This document shows positions 23,114 through 30,880 of a DNA stretch of 48,275 nt, piece by piece; the stretch's first letter is position 1, and every line of letters starts with the position of its first letter. Origin of the DNA: Kineococcus sp. TRM81007 (GTDB lineage Bacteria > Actinomycetota > Actinomycetes > Actinomycetales > Kineococcaceae); NCBI RefSeq assembly GCF_022669155.1, contig NZ_JALBVB010000060.1, forward strand, positions 136,254 to 184,528, given 5' to 3'. Below the pieces are notes generated by a model. It searched no databases, was not told the origin of the DNA, and worked only from the letters and a program-made list of their open reading frames with translations. The position numbers and the translations under genes are program-made.

Positions 23114-24067
23114 TCACGACTGCCCCACGAGGTTGGAGACGGCGGGGAAGGCGAGGAACACCATGAACGCGGTGCACAGCAGCAGCTGCGCCACGAGCAT
23201 GGACTGCGACTTCTCCCCCGCCTGCCCCTCGGTGTCGGCCATGTCGCGCCGGCGCATGGTGGCCGCGCGCGCCGACAGCGAGGCGCGGATCTTCGCGCCG
23301 TCGTCCGAGGCGAGACCCAACGCCCCGGACAGGTCGACGAGTTCCGGGACGGCGAGCTCGGTGCCCAGCTCGCCCAGCGCCTCCCACGGGGTCGTCCCCA
23401 GCAACCGGGCGTTGGCGAGCGCCTGCCGGATGCGCACCAGCGCCCAGTAGTCGCTCACGGAGGCGGAACTGAGCAGCGCCTCGGGCAGGCCCCGTCCGCC
23501 GGCGAGGTTCATCGCGACCAGGTCGCAGAACACGCCGACGACGCGCCGGAAGTCCCGGCGGCGGCGTTCCGCGTCGGACCGCAGCGCCAGGTCGGGGACC
23601 AGGAAACCGGCGGCGCCCAGCACGAGCGCCAGCGGCAGCGGGACCCCTCCGGGGAGGGGGACGCCGCAGACCCGCAGGACCGCCCAGCACACCGGCGCCA
23701 GCAGCAGGAGCACCAGCCCGGCGACGACCTTCGTGGCCAGGAACTCCCCCGTGCCGCGGCCCAGCACCGCCAGGTCGGCGCAGGTGCGGTGCAGCCGCCA
23801 GCCGCGCTCGGCGCTGAGCACCTCCAGCCGGTCGGCCAGCGCCGCCACCAGGCGGCCGGTCGCGGAGCCGGGGCCGACCAGGGCGCGCCGGGGGGCGGCG
23901 GAGGCCGCCGCCTCCGCCTCGCTGAGCAGGGTTCGCCGCGACGTGCGGCGCACCGCGTCGTGTCGGGCGACCTGCACGGCCACCGAGGGACGCGGGCGCA
24001 GCAGGGCGCTCAGGAGGAGCAGGGCACCCGCCCCCGACGAGGCGCCGAACAGCAGTGCGAGGTTCAC
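23114..24067 (-). CDS. tadC: Tad inner-membrane platform protein TadC
   Basis: The 317-residue protein is a type II secretion GspF-family membrane protein. Helices lie at about residues 3-22, 105-150 (LATKVVAGLVLLLLAPVCW, LALVLGAAGFLVPD) and at the C-terminus (LVAQLLLCTAFMVFLAFP). The cytoplasmic domain between has the GspF-like FCDLVAMNLAGGRGLPEALL and RDMADTEGQAGEKSQSML. It forms the platform with TadB on which TadA acts. GTG 24067 overlaps tadB as GTGA. Confidence 0.87.
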   Translation of the reverse strand: MNLALLFGASSGAGALLLLSALLRPRPSVAVQVARHDAVRRTSRRTLLSEAEAAASAAPRRALVGPGSATGRLVAALADRLEVLSAERGWRLHRTCADLAVLGRGTGEFLATKVVAGLVLLLLAPVCWAVLRVCGVPLPGGVPLPLALVLGAAGFLVPDLALRSDAERRRRDFRRVVGVFCDLVAMNLAGGRGLPEALLSSASVSDYWALVRIRQALANARLLGTTPWEALGELGTELAVPELVDLSGALGLASDDGAKIRASLSARAATMRRRDMADTEGQAGEKSQSMLVAQLLLCTAFMVFLAFPAVSNLVGQS

Positions 24068-25059
24068 CGCGCCACCGCCGAACCCGTGCCCAGCCCCGTG
24101 CCCAGCCCCGTGCCCAGCCCCGTGCCCACCGTCGCCACGGCGGCGGTCGCCGTGACGCCGGCGGCGGTACCGGCCGTGGCCAGGAACCGTTCGTGGACCT
24201 CCACGCGGGCCAGGCGGCGCAGCCACACCAGCCCGACGAGGAGCAGCGCGGCCACCACGACCAGCGCCAGCTGCCCGGCCACCGTGGAGTACGGCTCGAC
24301 GTAGGCGCGGTTGAACACGGCCAGCAGGCCCATGACGCCCAGCACGATGAGCAGGACGATCTGGACGCTGCGGCGGATGCTGCGGCGACTGGCCTCGATG
24401 CGGCGGCGCACGTCGAGCTCCTCGCGCGTGGAGGCGGCCAGGGCGGTGAGGACGTCGCGCAGGCCCGGTCCGCGCAACCGCGCGTTCAGCACGAGCGCCG
24501 CGCACACCACGTCGGCGCTGGGGTCGTCGACGTCCTCCGCGAAGCGCAGCAGCGCCTCCGGCAGGGGCTCGCGGATGCGCATCCGGTCCACCAGCAGGTT
24601 CAGCGACGGGCGCAGCACCGGTGCCGAGGTGGCGGCGGTCGCGGGGATCGCCTGCTCCAACCCGATCGCGCCGGCGACGGTGTCACGCAACGACTCCGTC
24701 CACGTGGCGAGCGCCTCGGTGCGGGCGATCCCGCGCCCCTCCTCGGCGCCGCCGCCCAGCAGGCGGTCCCAGCAGGCCGCCAGCAGGCCGATGCCGACGC
24801 CGGCCACCAGCCAGCGCGTCAGCACCACCGTCGCCACGCCGGCGGCCAACCCCGCCAGCACCCGGCGACCGCCCGCGCGCGCCCCCAGCCGGGCCCGCCA
24901 CGACGGCGGCCTCGAACCGGCGCCCGGTGCGCGGCCCCGCAGGCCGAGCACCACGGCCAGCACGCCCAGGCCGGCGGCGCCACCGGTGAGGGCGACGACC
25001 ACCTCCGGCGCGAGGAACCCGGTCACCGGGTCCAGCACGCTCCCCGCCGCCCCGTTCAC
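24064..25059 (-). CDS. tadB: Tad inner-membrane platform protein TadB
   Basis: The 331-residue GspF-family protein has N-terminal helices (PEVVVALTGGAAGLGVLAVV and a second pair at about 68-100), a cytoplasmic helical domain (WTESLRDTVAGAIGLEQAIP, FAEDVDDPSADVVCAALVLN, ELDVRRRIEASRRSIRRSV) and C-terminal helices. The C-terminus ends in a Gly-Thr-Gly-Leu repeat encoded by a 12-bp tandem repeat, which is unusual for the family. GTG 25059 overlaps tadA as GTGA. Confidence 0.87.
   Translation of the reverse strand: MNGAAGSVLDPVTGFLAPEVVVALTGGAAGLGVLAVVLGLRGRAPGAGSRPPSWRARLGARAGGRRVLAGLAAGVATVVLTRWLVAGVGIGLLAACWDRLLGGGAEEGRGIARTEALATWTESLRDTVAGAIGLEQAIPATAATSAPVLRPSLNLLVDRMRIREPLPEALLRFAEDVDDPSADVVCAALVLNARLRGPGLRDVLTALAASTREELDVRRRIEASRRSIRRSVQIVLLIVLGVMGLLAVFNRAYVEPYSTVAGQLALVVVAALLLVGLVWLRRLARVEVHERFLATAGTAAGVTATAAVATVGTGLGTGLGTGLGTGSAVAR
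24083..24128. repeat. 12-bp tandem repeat in the 3' end of tadB (about 3.8 copies)
   Basis: The unit CCCGTGCCCAGC repeats almost four times without mismatch and encodes repeated Gly-Thr-Gly-Leu at the TadB C-terminus. The unit is a multiple of three, so slippage would change tail length without breaking the frame or the coupled tadC start 16 bp further on. Confidence 0.9.
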
Positions 25060-26423
25060 GCGTCCCACCGCTGCAGCACCGGGGCCACGTAGCCGTGCCG
25101 CTCCAGGTCGGCGGCGCACTGCAGCGGTGCGTGCGCGCGGGCCACCCCGTCGGCCCCGGCGAGGAACACCTCCGAGGACAGCACCCGCCCGTCGACCCCG
25201 GTGACCTCACGCACGCTGGCGACCACCCGGCGCAGGCCGCCACCGGCGTGGTAGGTGTTCTGCTTGTCGAGGAACACCACGAAGTCCACGGACCCGGCGA
25301 TCAGCATGTGGCTCGCCTCGACCGGCAGGCGTTCCTCGGCCTGCAGGGCGTAGGTCGCGATCCGGTTGAACACCTCGGCCGAGGAGTTCGCGTGGATCGT
25401 GGACAGGGAGCCGTCGTTGCCCTGGCTCATCGCGTTGAGCATCGTGACGATCTCGTCGCCGAGGACCTCCCCGACGATGACGCGGCTGGGGTTCATGCGC
25501 AGCGAACGGCGCACCAGGTCGGCCATGCTCACGCCGCCGACCCCCTCGGAGTTCTGCAGCCGCTCCTCGAACGCGACGGCGTTCGGGTGGGCCTCGACGT
25601 GGGCGTCCAGGCCGAGTTCCAGCGCCCGCTCGACCGTGATGATCCTCTCGTGCGGGCCGATCTCCGCAGCCAGCGCTCGGAGCAGGGTCGTCTTCCCCGA
25701 GTTCGTGGATCCGGCGATCATGATGTTCTTGCGGGCTCGCACGGCTGCGCGCAGGAACTGCGCGAGGTCGTCGGTCATCGACCCGGCGGCCACCAGGTCG
25801 GCCAGGCTCGCGGTGCCCAGGCGGGCGCGCCGGATGCTCAGGGCGGGGCGCTGGCACACGCCCATCACCGCCGACAACCGCGAGCCGTCGGGCAGCCGCA
25901 GGTCCAGCTGCGGGTTCGCCGCGTCGAACGGCCGGCTCGTGAGCCCGACGTTGGCGGCGAGCACCTGGACGAGTTCGACGAGGTCGTCGTCGGACTCGGC
26001 GACCGGTGCGTGCAGCTCCTCGCGGCCGTCGGCGTACCCGACGAAGACGCGGTCGAAGCCGTTGATGTCGACGTTCTCCACGTCGGGGTCGTCCAGCAGC
26101 GGCTGCAGCCGGCCCACGCCGAACAGCGCGGCCCCGATCGCCGCCGCCACCGCCTCCTCGTCGGACGCGGCCAGTGGTGCACGGCCCGCCTCCACCTCCG
26201 CGCGGGCGTGGTCCTCCAGGACCTGCACCACGAGGGAGCGGGCGAACTGGCGCTCGTCGGCGCTGGACATGGGCGGACGGCCCGCGAGGTCGTCGCGCCG
26301 GCGCTGGCCCGCCAGCCGGTCCGCCACCTGCACGCGCAGGCGGCGCACCAGGTCGTGGTCGACCGCACCGACGCGGCGCGTGCCCGGGACGGGGCCCGAG
26401 GGCGCCGCCGGGAACACGCTCAC
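25056..26423 (-). CDS. tadA: Tad pilus assembly ATPase TadA (CpaF family)
   Basis: The 455-residue secretion ATPase powers Flp pilus assembly from the cytoplasmic face. It has an N-terminal helical domain, the NTD (RLQPLLDDPDVENVDINGFD), Walker A GSTNSGKTT (238-246), an Asp box (VERALELGLD, 264-273), Walker B VIVGE (315-319) and the His box STIHANS (341-347). The family's usual Walker A GGTGSGKTT is here GSTNSGKTT, still with the essential GKT. GTG 26423 overlaps the TadZ-like gene as GTGA. Confidence 0.94.
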   Translation of the reverse strand: MSVFPAAPSGPVPGTRRVGAVDHDLVRRLRVQVADRLAGQRRRDDLAGRPPMSSADERQFARSLVVQVLEDHARAEVEAGRAPLAASDEEAVAAAIGAALFGVGRLQPLLDDPDVENVDINGFDRVFVGYADGREELHAPVAESDDDLVELVQVLAANVGLTSRPFDAANPQLDLRLPDGSRLSAVMGVCQRPALSIRRARLGTASLADLVAAGSMTDDLAQFLRAAVRARKNIMIAGSTNSGKTTLLRALAAEIGPHERIITVERALELGLDAHVEAHPNAVAFEERLQNSEGVGGVSMADLVRRSLRMNPSRVIVGEVLGDEIVTMLNAMSQGNDGSLSTIHANSSAEVFNRIATYALQAEERLPVEASHMLIAGSVDFVVFLDKQNTYHAGGGLRRVVASVREVTGVDGRVLSSEVFLAGADGVARAHAPLQCAADLERHGYVAPVLQRWDA

Positions 26424-27217
26424 GCGGCGTCCCTCGGCCGGCCGGCGGCCGCAGCGGCCACCGCCCGCACGACCGCCCGTCCCGCCCGCACCAGCGCGGT
26501 CCGTTCCGGGCGCGCGGTGCGCGCGCCGTCGAAGACCCGGGCGCCCGCGGCGTCCAGCGGCAGCCGGCCGAAGTCCTCGACCCACTCCCCCACCTCGAGC
26601 AGCACCCGGGCGCTGCCGTCGGCGTCCCCGCGCTGCAGGTCACCCACCACGACCACCCCCACGCGCGGCAGCAGCCCGTCACCGCGGCGCAGGGCCCCGG
26701 CGAGGACGCGCAGCCGCTCCCGGGCGTGCAGGACACCGGCGACGTCGTCGCGCACCACCAGGACGACGGCGGTGGACTCGCGCAGCAGGGGCAGGTGCAC
26801 CGGGTGCGCTCCCAGGCGTCCGCCGTCCACGAGCACGTCGGTGGGGCCGGTACCGCCCGCGCCCCGCGTCACGTCCAGGACGGCGGCGGCCAGGGACGGC
26901 CACGACCGCTCCGCGGCCCGCGCCTGCTCGGGCGCGCCCAGACCGCACACCACCGGGGTACCGCCCGATGCGGGCTGCGCCTGCGCGAGCACCTGCTCGG
27001 CGCTCAGGCCGCGCCGCGCCGACGTCAGCAGCGGCAGCAGGCCCCGCTCGGCGTCCAGGACACCGCCACCGGCCGTGGGCCAGCGGGCGGCCACGTCACC
27101 ACCGGCGGGGTCGGCGTCCAGCAGCAGCACGGGCGCCGGCCACAGCGCCGCGCTGAGCATCGCGGTCGTCGTCGCACCGGGAGACCCCTTGGCGGACACG
27201 AAGGACACGAGGGCCAC
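26420..27217 (-). CDS. TadZ/CpaE-like P-loop protein
   Basis: The 265-residue protein begins VSFVSAKGSPGATTT, a deviant Walker A of the MinD/ParA type (KGSPGATT), followed by LLLDADPAGGDVAARW, matching TadZ/CpaE proteins that place the pilus machine in the cell. The second half (VGVVVVGDLQRG) is consistent with the fold. It lacks the receiver-like N-terminal domain of classical CpaE. Start GTG 27217 lies 3 bp after the upstream stop and the stop overlaps tadA as GTGA. Confidence 0.82.
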   Translation of the reverse strand: MALVSFVSAKGSPGATTTAMLSAALWPAPVLLLDADPAGGDVAARWPTAGGGVLDAERGLLPLLTSARRGLSAEQVLAQAQPASGGTPVVCGLGAPEQARAAERSWPSLAAAVLDVTRGAGGTGPTDVLVDGGRLGAHPVHLPLLRESTAVVLVVRDDVAGVLHARERLRVLAGALRRGDGLLPRVGVVVVGDLQRGDADGSARVLLEVGEWVEDFGRLPLDAAGARVFDGARTARPERTALVRAGRAVVRAVAAAAAGRPRDAA

Positions 27218-27220
27218 GGT

Positions 27221-27934
27221 TCACCGACCCTCGAGGTCGACGGGCGGGGTGGTGCCGTCGGCGACCCGCGCCACCGCCACCTGCCCGGCGGACGCGGCGG
27301 CCACCACGCCCGCGGCCTGAGCCGTGGGCACGAGCAGCGAGACGGTGTCGCCGGCGGAGCGGGCCGAGTCGGCCCCGGCGGCGACCACGCGCGCCGACGT
27401 CAGCAGGACCGTCCCGGCGGGTTCCCCGGTCACCGTGCCGGAACCGTCGGCCGAGACCAGGAAGGCGCGCACGACGTCTCCCGAGCGCAGGGGCTCGGTG
27501 GGCCGCTGCTCGGGGCCGAGCACGAGACCCACGACGGCCGCGTCCACGGGCACCGCGTCCCCGGCCAGGAACATCGTGCGGTTCAGCAGCGTGTCGGCGG
27601 GGATGCGGCCGGTGGCGTACGTCCCCACGAAGTTGCCCAGCGCGGCGGAGGGCACGACCGCGGCACCGTCCGCCGCGACCCGGGCCACGCCCAGGTCCTC
27701 CGCGTCGACGCGTTCACCGGGGGCGATGTCGTGGCGCGCGACGAGCACGTCGACCCGGTCGCCGCTGCGGTGCACGACGAGCGCGCTGCCCAGCGCACCG
27801 CCCACCACGAGCACCAGCCCGAGGGCCAGCAGGGCCGGGCGGCGTTCGCGGGTGGGAGCGGGCACCCGCCGGGTTCCGGGGTCCAGGACCCGTCCGGGCG
27901 CGCCGGTGCGGGGTGGGGCAGCGGTGGGGGGCAT
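27221..27934 (-). CDS. SAF-domain protein, CpaB/RcpC-like, first gene of the Tad operon
   Basis: The 237-residue protein has a Pro/Arg-rich N-terminus, one membrane helix (LLALGLVLVVGGALGSALVV, about 34-53) and a SAF domain (VARHDIAPGERVDAEDLGVA, then GRIPADTLLNRTMF). CpaB/RcpC proteins are periplasmic or cell-wall parts of Tad systems. No secretin gene is present, as expected in a bacterium without an outer membrane. ATG 27934 is chosen because the frame upstream lacks coding character. The 180 bp before it (27935-28114) must contain the operon promoter, but I see no convincing -35/-10 pair. Confidence 0.8.
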   Translation of the reverse strand: MPPTAAPPRTGAPGRVLDPGTRRVPAPTRERRPALLALGLVLVVGGALGSALVVHRSGDRVDVLVARHDIAPGERVDAEDLGVARVAADGAAVVPSAALGNFVGTYATGRIPADTLLNRTMFLAGDAVPVDAAVVGLVLGPEQRPTEPLRSGDVVRAFLVSADGSGTVTGEPAGTVLLTSARVVAAGADSARSAGDTVSLLVPTAQAAGVVAAASAGQVAVARVADGTTPPVDLEGR

Positions 27935-28114
27935 GCACCGAAGTTCGCACGGCGGGACCGGGCGACGGTCACGGTGAGCAGCCGGATGCCCCGAGCGGAC
28001 CAGGCACGTCACCCGTCCCGACCACCGCGCCGCCACGGGGAGTGAGCGGATCGGGTGAGGGACCGCGCCGCCCCCGGGCCCCGGGCCGGTGCGCCGCCCG
28101 TCAGACGCCGTCCG

Positions 28115-30685
28115 TCAGGCGGGAGCGGCCTGCCCGCCCGTCCGGGCCTCCTCGTCCCCGTGCCGGGGCCGCGGCGCGGCAGCAGCGGCCAGGGCTGCCG
28201 ACAGGTGCTCCGCCACGGGCGCCACGTGGGGCTCGCGCAGGATCGACATGTGCTCCCCGGGCACCTCCACCAGCGTCCACTCCCCCGACAGGTGCGGCGC
28301 CCACTGCCGCCGCTCGGCGGCCTCCGGGTCGTCCGCGGCGACCAGGACGAGGGTGCGGCCGCCGTAGGTCCCCGTCGGGCGGTACCAGCGCTGGACGACC
28401 ATGCCCTGCCGGAAGAAGCGCACGTAGTGCCCCAGGCCCGGGTGGGGCACCACACCGGTCAGCGCCAGGGACAGCGCCTCCTTGGCCTTCTCGCGCAGCG
28501 TCGGGTACGTCGAGCGCGGCATCAGGGAGGGGTTCGGCGGGAAGGAGTCCAGGACCGCCAGGAGCTCGACCTCCTCACCGGCCGCGCGCAGCCGGCGCGC
28601 CACCTCGTGGGCGACGAGACCGCCCATCGAGTGACCGGCGATGCGGTAGGGGCCGTGCGGCTGCACCCGGCGCACCGTGCCGACGTGCCGACGCGCCATC
28701 CGCTCGATCGACCAGTCGGGCAGCGCCCGGTTCTCCAGGCCGTTGGCCTGCAGGCCGAGCACGGGCCCGGGGTGCTCCACCCGCTGGGCCAGGGTGCGCA
28801 GGGCGACGGCCGCGCTGCCGGCGCCGGCGACGAGGAACAGCGGCGGCCCCTCGCCCGCGGCGCGCAGCGGGACCAGCGTGGGGTTCTCCTCGCGGGCGGT
28901 GCGGCGCGCCGCGGCCGCGAAGCGGGCAACGGTGGGCTCGGCCGCCAGCAGCGCGGTGGTCAGCGGCCGGGGCGGGTCCTGCACGACCTCGGCCATCCGC
29001 GCCACCAGCGCCTCGGCGGCCAGCGAGTCGCCGCCGAGCTCGAAGAAGTCGTCGTGGACACCGAGGTCCTCCAGCTCCAGGACCGCGGCGAACTGCTCCC
29101 GGACGACCTGCTCCCAGCTGGTGCGCGGCGCCTCGTGCGGAACGGTGGAGGGTTCCGGTTCCGGCAGCGCGGAACGGTCCAGCTTGCCGCGCTCCGTGCG
29201 CGGCAGCGCGTCCAGGAGGACGACGTACCGCGGGACCATGTGCGAGGGCAGGTTCTCCCGCACCACCGCCCGCACGGCCGAAGCCTGCGGCCGCGGCCCC
29301 TCGGGGACGACGTACGCCACCAGCACCACGTGGCCGGTGCGCGGGTCCGGCCGGCCGGCCACCACGGCCTCCCGCACGCCGGGCTGGGCGAACAGCAGGG
29401 CCTCGACCTCCCCGGGTTCCACCAGCAGGCCGCGGACCTTCACGCTGTGGTCGGAACGTCCCAGCAGCCGCAGGCAGCCGTCCTCGCCGAGGACGCCGAC
29501 GTCGCTGGTGAGGAAGGAACGGGTGCCGTCGGGGTTCGCGGTGAACACCTCGGCGGTGCGCTCGGGCGCGTCCCGGTACCCCTGCGTCAACCAGGGGGAC
29601 GTGACCACCACCCGGCCGGTGCCGTGCGGGCGGCGCACCCCGTCCTCGCCCCGCACCTCGAAGCGCGCCCCCGGCACCGCCCACCCGACCGGGGTGGCGC
29701 CCTGCGGGGAGGCGTCGCCGGGCTCGATCCGGAACTCGGCCATCAGCCACGTCTCGGTGGAGCCGTAGCGGTTGCGCAGCACGCACCGCGGGCCCACGGC
29801 GGCCCGGACGCGGCTCAGCTCCGCGCCGTGGACGGTCTCCCCGGCCATCGTGACGCTGACGAGGCCGTCGAGACGCTCCCCGGGAGCCAGGGCGGTCAGC
29901 GCCCCGCGCAGGATCGCCGGGGAGGCGTGCAGCACGTCGACCCCCTGGCGCCGCATCCACCCGGGCAGTTCCGACACCGACCGGCTGCGCGGGTCGAACA
30001 GCTCCTGGCGGGCGCCGACGAGCAGGCACGCGAGGGTCGCACCGATGCCGGCGCTGAACCCCAGGGGCAGCAGGTGCGCCACGACCGCGGACGCCCCGTA
30101 GCAGCCGGTGCCCACCGAGTTCACCCACGCGTCGTGCAGGATCGAACGGTGGTCGCAGGCCACGCCCTTCGGCGCACCGGTGGATCCGGAGGTGTACACG
30201 AGCACCGCGGTGTCCCCCGGCGCGGCGGGGGCGGCGAGGAGCTCCGCGGCCGCCGCCAGGTGGTCCGCCCCGGTGCACGCCGCGTCGCCGGGGTCGAGCA
30301 CCGTGGTGACCACCTCGGCCGCGGTGGCGGCGCGCGCGGCGTCGCTGACGCAGATCGACGCCCCGGCGGAACGCACGTAGTGACGCAGCCTGGCCGCGGG
30401 GGTGGTGTGGTCCAGCACGACCAGGGGGCTGCCGCTGGCGATGACCCCCACGACGGCGGCGACGGCACCCGCGTCGTGACCGCGAAGGACCGCGACGGGC
30501 TCCCCGGCGGCGCCGGCGGCCAGCACGGCGGCCCGGACCCGGGCGGCGCGCACCAGCAGGTCGGCGCCCGTCAGGCCGTCCTCGCCGTCGGCGACGAGCA
30601 CCCGTCGCGCGGCGTCGAGGGCCACCTCGACGATCCGGGGGACGAGCGTCCCCGTGGCGTGGTCCTCCGAGAGCGGCGCGACCAT
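28115..30685 (-). CDS. Free-standing NRPS-like synthetase: adenylation-carrier-thioesterase
   Basis: The 856-residue protein has an adenylation domain (about 15-510; VYTSGSTGAPKG 163-174, NRYGSTETW 305-313, GRSDHSVKVRG 409-419, catalytic Lys501 in TERGKLDR), a carrier domain with phosphopantetheine Ser554 in ELGGDSL, and a thioesterase with Ser686 in GHSMGG and His812 in PGEHMS. No condensation domain is present. At the site of the aspartate that binds the amino group of amino acids (Asp235 in GrsA) the motif reads F-S-A-G-I-G with Ser211. This points to a substrate without a normal alpha-amino group, for example an aryl, keto or hydroxy acid. A-T-TE proteins such as ralfuranone and atromentin synthetases dimerise aryl-keto acids. 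The product here is unknown. ATG 30685 follows GGGGGG. Confidence 0.9.
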   Translation of the reverse strand: MVAPLSEDHATGTLVPRIVEVALDAARRVLVADGEDGLTGADLLVRAARVRAAVLAAGAAGEPVAVLRGHDAGAVAAVVGVIASGSPLVVLDHTTPAARLRHYVRSAGASICVSDAARAATAAEVVTTVLDPGDAACTGADHLAAAAELLAAPAAPGDTAVLVYTSGSTGAPKGVACDHRSILHDAWVNSVGTGCYGASAVVAHLLPLGFSAGIGATLACLLVGARQELFDPRSRSVSELPGWMRRQGVDVLHASPAILRGALTALAPGERLDGLVSVTMAGETVHGAELSRVRAAVGPRCVLRNRYGSTETWLMAEFRIEPGDASPQGATPVGWAVPGARFEVRGEDGVRRPHGTGRVVVTSPWLTQGYRDAPERTAEVFTANPDGTRSFLTSDVGVLGEDGCLRLLGRSDHSVKVRGLLVEPGEVEALLFAQPGVREAVVAGRPDPRTGHVVLVAYVVPEGPRPQASAVRAVVRENLPSHMVPRYVVLLDALPRTERGKLDRSALPEPEPSTVPHEAPRTSWEQVVREQFAAVLELEDLGVHDDFFELGGDSLAAEALVARMAEVVQDPPRPLTTALLAAEPTVARFAAAARRTAREENPTLVPLRAAGEGPPLFLVAGAGSAAVALRTLAQRVEHPGPVLGLQANGLENRALPDWSIERMARRHVGTVRRVQPHGPYRIAGHSMGGLVAHEVARRLRAAGEEVELLAVLDSFPPNPSLMPRSTYPTLREKAKEALSLALTGVVPHPGLGHYVRFFRQGMVVQRWYRPTGTYGGRTLVLVAADDPEAAERRQWAPHLSGEWTLVEVPGEHMSILREPHVAPVAEHLSAALAAAAAPRPRHGDEEARTGGQAAPA

Positions 30686-30705
30686 GTGAGTACCCCCCGT
30701 GACGT

Positions 30706-30736
30706 CCTCGCGGGCGCTCCCCCAGCGTCCGCGAGG
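30706..30736. promoter_or_regulatory. 13-bp imperfect palindrome between the presumed promoter and start of the NRPS-like gene
   Basis: CCTCGCGGGCGCT (30706-30718) and AGCGTCCGCGAGG (30724-30736) pair over 13 positions, with one G-T wobble on the plus-strand-sense RNA (A·C mismatch on the minus-strand transcript), with a CCCCC spacer. It lies just downstream of a TAAGGT -10-like element (30745-30740) and 14 bp upstream of the purine-rich ribosome binding site. It could be an operator for a dimeric repressor or a 5'-UTR hairpin. No matching regulator gene is adjacent. Confidence 0.5.
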
Positions 30737-30739
30737 CGC

Positions 30740-30745
30740 ACCTTA
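30740..30745 (-). promoter_or_regulatory. Possible -10 element of the NRPS-like gene (TAAGGT)
   Basis: TAAGGT matches the TAnnnT core of actinobacterial -10 boxes and lies about 55 bp before the start codon. No good -35 is found 16-19 bp upstream, so the gene may be poorly expressed or depend on an activator or alternative sigma factor. Confidence 0.3.
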
Positions 30746-30820
30746 ACGGCTCACCGCAGCCGCAGGACCCCGTTCAGACCGCCCGGCGCTCCGCTCCCCC
30801 ACCCGGGCGCAGGGAACTCA

Positions 30821-30876
30821 CTCCCCGTGCGGCGCAGTGGCTCCGCGCCACGGCACGGCAGGGCACGGACGGGGAG
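30821..30876 (-). terminator. Possible terminator of the xerD-parA unit
   Basis: Immediately after the parA stop the transcript has CTCCCCGT (30876-30869) complementary to ACGGGGAG (30828-30821), with an inner GTGGC/GCCAC stem. The combined structure is interrupted and has no U-tract, so it is a modest candidate. The remainder of 30686-30880 holds the NRPS leader. Confidence 0.4.
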
Positions 30877-30880
30877 CGCC

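Noticed and set aside
28060-28090. GGGCCC-rich inverted repeat as terminator of the NRPS-like gene
   Set aside because: The pairing is only short and imperfect; in this base composition such matches are expected by chance.
30728-30748. Possible iron box (DtxR/IdeR) near TTAAGGTGCGCCTC upstream of the NRPS-like gene, which would have hinted at a siderophore
   Set aside because: Only about 7 of 19 positions fit the IdeR consensus and there is no dyad symmetry of the right kind; no siderophore genes are adjacent.
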